Source: Verrucomicrobiota bacterium (GTDB lineage Bacteria > Verrucomicrobiota > Verrucomicrobiia > Limisphaerales > JADLHS01). From it: 5,159 bases of DNA. Of this stretch, positions 1 through 5,159 are shown piece by piece. Made by a program: the position numbers and the translations under genes. The stretch covers positions 1-5,159 of the forward strand of contig JANYBF010000028.1 in NCBI GenBank assembly GCA_025360895.1, in the 5' to 3' direction. The first letter of the stretch is position 1; the number at the start of each line of letters is the position of its first letter. The notes under the pieces are model-generated. The model ran no database searches, was not told the origin of the DNA, and was given only the letters and a program-made list of their open reading frames with translations.

Positions 1-1
1 C

Positions 2-55
2 GACATGCTCGATTCCCTCCTCGGACCGTCGAAAGTTGTTTCCGACCAGTTCTAA
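2..55 (+). pseudogene. Heme-binding-domain protein, fragment upstream of an in-frame TAA (5' part outside window)
   Basis: This is the coding tail that enters from the left edge. It reads DMLDSLLGPSKVVSDQF and then stops at TAA 53-55. The LDSLLGPSKVVSDQF stretch matches the end of the cytochrome c-like part of the Planctomycete/Verrucomicrobium-type putative heme-binding domain, typically '..LLesIL.PSkvv.dQy'. In that family the chain continues without a break into a small beta-rich C-terminal region. Here the continuation lies in the same frame, starting at 56 directly after the TAA (see 59-322). The stop therefore looks like a single-base change in a Lys, Gln or Glu codon and not a natural end. 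The CxxCH heme motif would lie upstream, outside the window. The reading is firm; whether the stop is real in the genome or a sequencing error cannot be told. Confidence 0.7.
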
Positions 56-58
56 AAT

Positions 59-322
59 ATGACCATCGTGAAGAAGGACGCCGATGACGTGACCGGACGG
101 ATCACGGATGAAAACACGGAGCGCCTCATCGTGTTGCCCAACATGCTTGCACCCGAAACTACCGTGGAGATTCGCCTCGCGGACGTTGCCCGGCGCGATC
201 TGTCCAAGGTGTCGCCAATGCCGACCAGGTTGTTAAACCAATTGACGCGCGAGGAAATTCTGGACCCGCTCGCTTATCTCGAAAGCGCCGGGAATAAGTA
301 CGCGGCGAATTTCAAGAAGTGA
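59..322 (+). CDS. C-terminal region of a PVC-type heme-binding (cytochrome c-like) protein, separated from its N-terminus by a stop codon
   Basis: This 87-codon frame is the natural continuation of the fragment at 2-55: same frame, with only TAA and AAT between. It begins at an internal Met (NMTIVKKDADDVTGRI). Typical family features follow: the 'dG..v.GrI..e....l.l..n' strand pattern (residues 8-35), then RRDLSKVSPMP (45-55), then LTREEILDPLAYLES (62-76). The SPMP and EILDLLAYLES-like motifs are the usual ending of large PVC periplasmic proteins that join a dehydrogenase or beta-propeller region, HEAT-like repeats and a c-type heme domain. I infer a periplasmic electron-transfer or carbohydrate-oxidation role for the intact protein. 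ATG 59 has no Shine-Dalgarno sequence, so independent expression is doubtful. If the TAA is an error, the real feature is one partial CDS at 2-322. The gene ends at TGA 320-322, converging on the - strand gene that ends at 388. Confidence 0.75.
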   Translation: MTIVKKDADDVTGRITDENTERLIVLPNMLAPETTVEIRLADVARRDLSKVSPMPTRLLNQLTREEILDPLAYLESAGNKYAANFKK

Positions 323-324
323 GC

Positions 325-383
325 CGGGATGCATTCCCGATTTGTCGCTGCGCGGTTAACAGCACACCGATGACGAAACCGCG
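325..383. terminator. Possible weak hairpins between convergent genes
   Basis: Two inverted repeats fill the gap between the convergent stops at 322 and 388. CGGGA (325-329) pairs with TCCCG (335-339) around a 5-base loop. CGCGGTT (351-357) pairs exactly with AACCGCG (377-383) around a 19-base loop. Neither is followed by a clear T-run on either strand, so a classical intrinsic terminator is not shown. The position suits transcription termination from both sides, but short stems like these also arise by chance in GC-rich DNA. Confidence 0.22.
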
Positions 384-387
384 AGCA

Positions 388-2357
388 TCAATCTTTTGGC
401 TCAACGATGGTAAACAGCGTGTTGATCGAAATCTCCTTTTCCAGAATCTGCTTTTTACCGGCGGGCCAGGCAACTTCCACGCGGTCAATTTTCGCCGCGT
501 CGCCCAGGCCGAAGTAGAGCGGGAGGGAGCTTTGGGAGAGATAGCCTGATTTGCCATCGTGCTGCTGGGTTTGGGTGCGGCCGCCGGCGGTCACCTTCAC
601 CAGGGCGCCGAGCCCGTCGCGGTTGGATTTGGTGCCGACTAGTTTGATCTTCAAGAAATGGATTTTCTTTTTCTCTGCGAGATCACTGATGAGCACCTGC
701 GGGCGGTCGTTCATCTCGTTGGTAAGGAGGTCCAGGTCGCCATCGCCGTCCAGGTCGAAGAGGGCCGCCGAGCGGCTGCTCGCGCTGCCTTCGATCATCA
801 CGCGCTGGGTTTGGCCCTGGCAATACGGGTGGTCCTTGTCCACCCCGCCGCAGTCTAGGATAAAATAATCCGTCTCCGTCCGCCCGCCCAGGCGCGGCTC
901 GGCGCCGAGCGTAAATTCAGAGTCGATGAATTTCGTCCCGCCTTCATTCAGCAGAATACTATTGCCCGCATAGGCAAACGGGAAGCCCATGCAGGCGGTG
1001 ATGAATATATCGGCGAACCCGTCGGCGTTCAGATCGCCGACACTGGGGCCCCAAGGCCACCAGGTTTCCGCTCCCGTCTCGTCGGAGACTTCGGCGAACT
1101 TGTCCCGGCCAAGGTTTTCCAGAGCGCGTTGCCGAAAATATTGTTCGAGGAACCCTGCAAATAGGCCTCGGTCCACTCGACCTTGCAGAATTTTTCCGAC
1201 TTCACCTTTTCGCTGCCGGGCCGCGGACCGGCCTGGGTGCTGATCTGCAGCGTGGTCATGTCCGAGTGCATGTCCGTGATGAACAGGTCGAGCCGTCCGT
1301 CGTTGTTGAAATCGAAAAATTTCAACCCCATCGCACCCCACGGCGTCTTCGGAAAGTATTCGTCGGTTTTGTCCACAAACTTCTGGCCGCCCTGGTTCAG
1401 ATAAAAATGGTCGTCGCCTTGCATGTTCAGTACGTAGAGATCGGGGAAACCGTCCCCATTCACGTCTGCGAAGGACGCCTCGCCGCTCCAGGCCGCATGG
1501 TTTAGAACCTCGGGCGGCATTTCCCTGAATTTTCGATTACCAAGGTTCTTGTACAAGAGACTGCGTTCGCTCAATTCGGGACGCAAGTGGCCGTAGAATC
1601 CGTTCGTGATGCCAATATAATATCCGCCCGCGCCGCGCCGCTCGGTCGTGTACTTGCCGACGTTGCAGACGAAGAGATCCAGCAAGCCGTCATTGTCAAA
1701 ATCGAAGAACACGATCCCGGACGAGTGTCCCACGTAATCCACCCCCGCCTCGTGGGAGATTTCCTTGAACCTGCCTCCGCCCTGGTTTTCGAACAGTACG
1801 TTTCCACCACGAACCGTGGTCACAAACAGGTCGGCGTCTCCATCATTGTCAATGTCGGCAAACGCCGCCGCAACGCAGATCTTGTCTTTGAGACCGACGC
1901 CGGCCGAATCAGTGATGTTCTCGAACTTCCCGTTGCCGAGGTTGCGCCACAATTCATTCCCGCCAAGCTGGCTGACGAAATACACGTCGGGCAATCCATC
2001 ACCGTCCACGTCGGCGACGGCGATGCCCGTGCCGTGGTCATATTGGATCGGCTTGTTATGCTTGCCCACGTCATCCACCGCGCGACTGCGAAAGGTGATG
2101 CCGCTTTCCGCCGTGCGATCGGTGAACCGGAAGTCGTGAAAGGCATTTTGCACGGCGGCGGCCTGCAGCTGCTGGCGCTGCCGGAGGGCCAGACGCGTCG
2201 CGGGATCGGACGGCAACCCGGCTACTGGGGAGTCATTGGCCGCGCCACGCGCCGTCAACGCCAGGGCCGCAATGGGCAGGAGGAGACAGCGGGCAACCAA
2301 GCCAGTCCGAATCATTTTGTTCATCAAAATCATCATGGGAAAATTTGGTGGAATCAT
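388..2357 (-). CDS. Secreted FG-GAP/VCBS repeat protein with C-terminal ASPIC/UnbV domain (CRTAC1-like), frameshifted
   Basis: The restored product is 656 aa. The frame from 2357 is good to about 1116, residue 414 (..NNIFGNALWK). The family sequence then continues one frame over (..NLGRDKFAEVSDE) down to TGA 390-388. A hydrophobic export signal (CLLLPIAALALTARGAA) lies at residues 24-40. Seven DxDxDG-type calcium-loop motifs mark FG-GAP/VCBS propeller repeats, at residues 116-124 (DVDGDGLPD), 168-176, 219-227, 298-306, 349-357, 442-450 and 535-543. Residues about 569-639 are an ASPIC/UnbV domain (NRDGLGALVKVTAGG, GYLSQSSLPLYFGLGD, VEVAWPAGK). Such proteins are exported, calcium-stabilised beta-propellers, likely for adhesion or glycan contact; the substrate is not known. 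Start 2357 is chosen because its ATG overlaps the upstream stop (ATGA). Met codons at 2336, 2333, 2324 and 2315 would give a more ordinary signal-peptide length. Without the lost base, translation runs to a stop at 1029 and makes a 442-residue product lacking the last two repeats and ASPIC. Confidence 0.85.
1113..1121 (-). other. Frameshift site in the FG-GAP/ASPIC gene
   Basis: Read on the - strand, the sequence is CTC TGG AAA ACC TTG, giving LWKTL and then unrelated residues. Adding one base restores the family sequence: one more A in the A4 run (+ strand TTTT at 1115-1118) gives LWKNLGRDKF, and one more G in the GG at 1120-1119 gives LWENLGRDKF. 'NLG.gkF.dvs' is the usual strand following each repeat, so the break lies within a few bases of here. 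I see no canonical slippery heptamer (X XXY YYZ) in the upstream frame, so programmed frameshifting is unlikely. A homopolymer sequencing error or a true single-base deletion are the plausible causes. Confidence 0.8.
2354..2357 (-). promoter_or_regulatory. ATGA stop-start overlap coupling the two secreted-protein genes
   Basis: On the - strand the sequence ACC AGATGATTCC holds the TGA stop (2356-2354) of the beta-helix gene and the ATG (2357-2355) of the FG-GAP/ASPIC gene. This 4-base overlap is a standard sign of translational coupling within an operon. No Shine-Dalgarno sequence precedes the ATG, consistent with re-initiation. If the true start is one of the later Met codons, the two genes would instead be separated by a gap of about 20-40 bases. 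Confidence 0.6.
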
Positions 2358-3493
2358 CTGGTTGCGGGACGAAACCCAGCGTTCGCATATTCCGTCGCTC
2401 GCGGCCGGAACTCGGCATCGAACGTCGGGTCGGCCGCGTTGAATACGTTGTTGGAATTGGAAATCACCCGGTTCGGATCCAGCACCGGCCCGCCAAAGAA
2501 ACAGCCGGTCACCCGCGCCTTGTCCTCCACGTCCAGTTCATAACGCTCACCGCCATAAAACGCGTTCCCGAGGTTATTCCGCCAAAACACGCAGTCCTGA
2601 TAGACGCTTTGGTTGCCAAGGTCGTCCACGGCGTTGCGATTGCCCGTGAACGTGCAATTCCGGACGAGGGCGCGGGAGCGCGGGAAAACCGTGAGAGGCG
2701 CGGAGTTCGTGAATCCAGGCACAGGCTTGTTGGCGTCAATGTAATTCACCCCCAGATTGGCCACGTTCCCGACAAACAGACAGTTGCTGATGATCGCCGA
2801 GCTGCCCGGCAACAAATCCACTGCCGCGCCGGTGACTTGTGCGCGATTGTTGCGAAACACGCAATTCTCCAGGACCACCGCGCCCGGGCTCCCGCCGCCG
2901 CCAAGCTCGGCATGCTGCACGGAAATGCCACCCGCGCAGGGGCTGGCATAATTGTCCACGATTTTCAAATGGCGCAGCGTCGGATACGACCGGCCGAAAA
3001 TCTTCACGGCCCCGCCGTCCGCGTAGAAGAACAAACCCCGCGGCAACGAGGAATCCATTTCAACTTCCGGTGGTGCCTTCGTCATGAAGTGATTGGCGCC
3101 AGTGATGGTAAAACCTTGCAGCACCGTGCGCGGAGAAACTCCATCGCCGAAAAACACTACGTGATTTACCACGGCCGGGTACGTCGCGCTTTGGGGATCG
3201 GCCAGTTCGGCATTGGCGGCTGTCAGCGTTACTTCACCGATCGCTTCGAGCTGGACGCCGTCGTGCCGCCGATTCAACCAAATCAGCGCCTGCCGGATCG
3301 AATCGGGCCGATAGACCCCGGCATGGACTTTGACGACTTTATTGGTGGGATTGCGCGCCGCTTGATCGAGAGCCGCCTGAATGCTTTCACCCGGAAAAAC
3401 ATGGTGACCATCCGCCAGCTCGGCGGAGCCAGCGCGGCAAACCGACAACTGGCTCGTCAACAGGAAGCCCAACCATGCACGCCACGCCATCAT
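2354..3493 (-). CDS. Secreted right-handed parallel beta-helix repeat protein
   Basis: This is a 379-residue exported protein. A signal peptide covers residues 1-21 (MMAWRAW, hydrophobic LGFLLTSQLSV, likely cleavage after CRA); Cys19 is not in a good lipobox. Residues 34-62 form the usual N-terminal cap of pectate-lyase-like helices (PGESIQAALDQAA ... VVKVHAGVYRP). Later rungs carry a repeated NCxFxxN signature: ENCVFRNN (209-216), SNCLFVGN (236-243), RNCTFTGN (278-285) and QDCVFWRNN (299-307), then TGCFFGG (329-335). This is a ladder of stacked Cys/Phe and Asn side chains. The C-terminus (DPTFDAEFRP..) resembles the 'DP.F....DFRL..gSPA.daG' ending common in environmental beta-helix proteins. 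The fold is typical of polysaccharide lyases and hydrolases or surface proteins; no catalytic set can be assigned, so no enzyme activity is claimed. The second ATG (3490) is an equal start candidate. The stop overlaps the downstream ATG, implying translational coupling with the FG-GAP/ASPIC protein. Confidence 0.85.
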   Translation of the reverse strand: MMAWRAWLGFLLTSQLSVCRAGSAELADGHHVFPGESIQAALDQAARNPTNKVVKVHAGVYRPDSIRQALIWLNRRHDGVQLEAIGEVTLTAANAELADPQSATYPAVVNHVVFFGDGVSPRTVLQGFTITGANHFMTKAPPEVEMDSSLPRGLFFYADGGAVKIFGRSYPTLRHLKIVDNYASPCAGGISVQHAELGGGGSPGAVVLENCVFRNNRAQVTGAAVDLLPGSSAIISNCLFVGNVANLGVNYIDANKPVPGFTNSAPLTVFPRSRALVRNCTFTGNRNAVDDLGNQSVYQDCVFWRNNLGNAFYGGERYELDVEDKARVTGCFFGGPVLDPNRVISNSNNVFNAADPTFDAEFRPRATEYANAGFRPATR

Positions 3494-3663
3494 CGGGAGC
3501 GGAGTTTGTTTAACGGGAGTCTTCGGCGCAAGTTTTTCTTCAGCCCAAGCGGGTGTCTCCAGCGGCCGGGTTGATTGGGGGCGGTACGCCTGCGCGAAAG
3601 AGTTGCAATTCGTGAATGAATGGCTTCACTATTTCGGCGCTGAATTCCGACTCAAATACAAAC
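3494..3663. promoter_or_regulatory. Divergent intergenic region, presumed promoters both ways
   Basis: These 170 bases separate the - strand secreted-protein pair from the + strand cupin gene, so both transcription units should start here. The clearest AT-rich stretch is 3603-3663. It includes a TTGCAA at 3603-3608 with a loose CACTAT at 3628-3633 (19-base spacing), a weak match to a sigma70 promoter facing the cupin gene. No good - strand promoter, operator repeat or riboswitch-like fold could be recognised. The - strand frame of the beta-helix gene stays open through much of this gap but has no ATG there, and its residues look like noise. Confidence 0.35.
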
Positions 3664-4929
3664 ATGAACACCGTCAATCAACTCCGCACTCTCAAAGGCA
3701 ACACGTCCGCCAAAGTCGCCGCCGAACTCTCCCGCACCGGTGGCCTGCTGCGGCTCGCCCCCGCCTGGGTGCCGCGCTCGTTCCTCCAGCCCGGTCTGCG
3801 CATCAAGCTTCATCCCGACGACACCTATGCCTACGGATTGAACCGTGGTGGCATTGACGAACGCTGGTTCGCCTCCACCACGGTCACGGCCAACGAAGGT
3901 CGCGCGGCGGACGAGGGCTTGAACTATTGCGTCGTCGGCAAGGAACGTTTCACGCTCAAGCAGGCGGTGGACGATTGCGGCGCGACGCTGGTCGGCAAGG
4001 CGATTTGGAAGAAGTACGGCAAATGGCCCGTTTACTCAAAGTTCTTCGATAACATGGGACCGATTCCCCATCATATGCACCAGAGCGCCGCCCAGGCGAA
4101 ACTCGTCGGCCAGGAAGGCAAGCCGGAGAGCTACTATTTCCCGCCGCAGCACAACAACGTCGGCAACAATTTCCCGTACACCTTCATGGGTTTTGAGCCG
4201 GGCACGACCAAGGCGCAGGTCCGCCGCTGTCTCGAAAACTGGAACAAAGGTGACAACGGCATCCTCGATCTTTCCAAGGCCTACCGCCTTAAAGTCGGTT
4301 CCGGCTGGCTCATTGACCCGTGCATTCTCCACGCGCCGGGCAGTCTTTGCACTTACGAGCCGCAATGGGGCAGTGATGTTTTCGGTATGTATCAAAACCT
4401 GGTCGAAGGCCGGGAAGTGCCCTGGAGCCTGCTCGTGAAAGACATGCCCAAGGGCAAGCACAAGGACCTCGACTTCATTGTGGACCAACTCGACTGGGAG
4501 AAGAACGTGGACCCGAAATTCAAGGATCATCACTACCTTGAACCCGTCCCCGTCGCCGACACCCGCAAGGACGGCTTTGTGGACCGCTGGATCGTCTATG
4601 GCAAGGTGGACGGCGAACAACTGTTCACGGCCAAGGAACTCACCGTGGATCCCGGCACGAAAGCTGTGGTGAAAGACAACGGCGCCTACGGCCTAATCTG
4701 CGTGCAAGGCAGCGGCAAGATCAATGGCCAGCCGTTGGTCAGCCCGAAACTCATCCGCTTCCACGAGCTGACCGAGGACGAATACTTCTGCACCGAAGAT
4801 GGCGCGAAGGCCGGTGTGACCTTCGAGAACACGAGCGAAACCGAGCCGCTCGTCTGTCTCCGCTACTTCGGACCCGAAGTGAACCCGGATGCCCCGGCGA
4901 TAGGCGCGTATCGGAAGAACAAGTTCTGA
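3664..4929 (+). CDS. Cupin protein related to type I phosphomannose isomerase; substrate unknown
   Basis: This is a 421-residue cytoplasmic protein with no signal peptide. The central part follows the type I phosphomannose isomerase metal-site plan. A His-rich loop PHHMHQS (135-141, with His137/His139/Gln140 as likely ligands) is followed by GKPESYYFPPQHN (152-164), with Glu155 in the place of the PMI 'GKTE.wyvl' glutamate. Then comes LIDPCILHAPGSLCTYEPQ (216-234), where His223 matches the PMI 'pagtvHa.g.g....q' ligand, followed by GSDVFGMYQN (236-245) like 'SsDvtyRlyD'. A second, degenerate cupin-like half spans about 306-400. Sugar-phosphate isomerase or epimerase activity is a guess; it differs too much from ManA for that name. 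Start 3664 gives MNTVNQLRTLKGNTS. An in-frame ATG at 3616 would add 16 residues (MNGFTISALNSDSNTN) that look non-native. Neither start has a Shine-Dalgarno sequence. It is divergent from the beta-helix operon and 68 bases ahead of the FeoA-like gene. Confidence 0.8.
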   Translation: MNTVNQLRTLKGNTSAKVAAELSRTGGLLRLAPAWVPRSFLQPGLRIKLHPDDTYAYGLNRGGIDERWFASTTVTANEGRAADEGLNYCVVGKERFTLKQAVDDCGATLVGKAIWKKYGKWPVYSKFFDNMGPIPHHMHQSAAQAKLVGQEGKPESYYFPPQHNNVGNNFPYTFMGFEPGTTKAQVRRCLENWNKGDNGILDLSKAYRLKVGSGWLIDPCILHAPGSLCTYEPQWGSDVFGMYQNLVEGREVPWSLLVKDMPKGKHKDLDFIVDQLDWEKNVDPKFKDHHYLEPVPVADTRKDGFVDRWIVYGKVDGEQLFTAKELTVDPGTKAVVKDNGAYGLICVQGSGKINGQPLVSPKLIRFHELTEDEYFCTEDGAKAGVTFENTSETEPLVCLRYFGPEVNPDAPAIGAYRKNKF

Positions 4930-4997
4930 GCGCGCAGTTACCAGTCTCGGCGCAAATCACCTTGCCTCCATCGCGTTCGCCGCCTAGTGTCTCCGCG

Positions 4998-5159
4998 TTG
5001 AAAAAGGCGAAGCCAACTCCTGCCGAAGCCGCTCCCGACGCCTGTTGCGCCGAGGCGGCGACTTGCGCGCTCTCGACGGTCGAGGCGGGCACGACGGTTT
5101 GCATCAAGCGACTGGCCGTGCAACCAGACGTGTTGAATCGCCTCCGCGAAATGGGTCTG
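4998..5159 (+). CDS. feoA: FeoA-like ferrous iron transport protein, N-terminal part (runs off window)
   Basis: In the frame ending at 5159, 54 residues are visible. The last 30 read LSTVEAGTTVCIKRLAVQ and then PDVLNRLREMGL. This fits the start of FeoA, a small SH3-like domain that partners the FeoB Fe(II) transporter at the inner face of the membrane ('L..l..G....I..l.....l..rL.emGl.pG'). The domain is preceded by about 24 extra residues rich in Ala, Pro and Cys (DACCAEAATCA, residues 14-24), which FeoA proteins usually lack. No ATG is in frame. TTG at 4998 (MKKAKPTP..) is my choice for its ordinary Lys-rich start; TTG at 4962 would add 12 residues. The start is therefore uncertain, but the FeoA assignment rests on the downstream part. 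feoB may follow beyond the edge. It could share a transcript with the cupin gene, whose stop is 68 bases upstream. Confidence 0.65.
   Translation, partial: MKKAKPTPAEAAPDACCAEAATCALSTVEAGTTVCIKRLAVQPDVLNRLREMGL

Noticed and set aside
1110..1125. Programmed -1 ribosomal frameshift in the FG-GAP gene
   Set aside because: The zero-frame bases (CTC TGG AAA ACC) do not form a canonical slippery heptamer, and re-pairing after a -1 slip would be poor. A lost base is simpler.
1587..2543. Long + strand open frame (318 codons) opposite the FG-GAP gene
   Set aside because: It is a shadow of the repeat-bearing - strand gene. Its VDVGDGD-like patches are the complement of the DxDxDG codons, and it crosses the boundary of two genuine - strand genes.
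2345..3574. Long + strand open frame (409 codons) opposite the beta-helix gene
   Set aside because: Its product has no recognisable domain, signal or repeat and is rich in Arg, Ala and His as expected for the complement of a GC-rich gene. The - strand frame has a signal peptide, a helix cap and NCxFxxN rungs.
3494..3625. N-terminal extension of the beta-helix gene into the intergenic region
   Set aside because: The - strand frame is open back to a TGA near 3630 but contains no ATG, and an extension would bury the clear signal peptide that begins at 3493.
3616..3663. Upstream ATG start for the cupin gene
   Set aside because: It would add 16 residues that look like random coding of the promoter region. 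The ATG at 3664 begins a more natural MNTVNQLRTLKGNTS start. Neither has a Shine-Dalgarno sequence, so this is a judgement.
4036..4620. - strand open frame (194 codons) inside the cupin gene
   Set aside because: It lies wholly within the + strand PMI-like gene, which carries the conserved metal-site motifs. The antisense product has no family resemblance.
1..5159. CRISPR array, insertion sequence, tRNA/rRNA or defence system
   Set aside because: I saw no regularly spaced direct repeats, no transposase motifs or terminal repeats, and no structural RNA signature. The recurring GAC-rich stretches in 388-2357 are the coding of DxDxDG repeats.

Overview
The window suggests a GC-rich bacterium of the Planctomycetes-Verrucomicrobia (PVC) group, most likely a soil or freshwater verrucomicrobial lineage. 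Three kinds of protein that I associate with that group occur within 5 kb: the C-terminus of a Verrucomicrobium/Pirellula-type heme-binding protein, a secreted FG-GAP/VCBS protein with an ASPIC/UnbV domain, and a secreted right-handed beta-helix protein. None of the starts shows a convincing Shine-Dalgarno sequence, which is common in such genomes. The lineage is an inference from protein families; there is no rRNA or other marker gene here.

Layout. (1) Positions 2-322, + strand: the 3' end of a large heme-binding-domain gene, interrupted by an in-frame TAA at 53-55. (2) Positions 323-387: a short convergent gap with two weak hairpins. (3) Positions 388-3493, - strand: a two-gene unit. The upstream gene (3493-2354) encodes an exported beta-helix protein. 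Its stop codon overlaps, by an ATGA, the start of a 656-residue FG-GAP/VCBS-ASPIC protein (2357-388), whose reading frame is broken by a one-base loss near 1113-1121. (4) Positions 3494-3663: a divergent gap that must hold the promoters for both directions. (5) Positions 3664-4929, + strand: a cytoplasmic cupin protein related to type I phosphomannose isomerase, with recognisable metal ligands. (6) From about 4998 to the window edge, + strand: the start of a FeoA-like iron-transport gene with a Cys-rich N-terminal extension.

How they fit together. The - strand pair looks translationally coupled and both products are exported, so they probably work together outside the cytoplasm, for example on carbohydrate or at the cell surface; the exact role is not visible. 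The PMI-like cupin points to sugar metabolism, but its substrate is unknown. FeoA normally precedes feoB, which would lie just beyond the window. I see no mobile element, CRISPR array, tRNA or rRNA, and no convincing new multi-gene system. The most notable observations are two independent single-base lesions, each breaking an otherwise well-preserved gene, and the poorly characterised PMI-like cupin.
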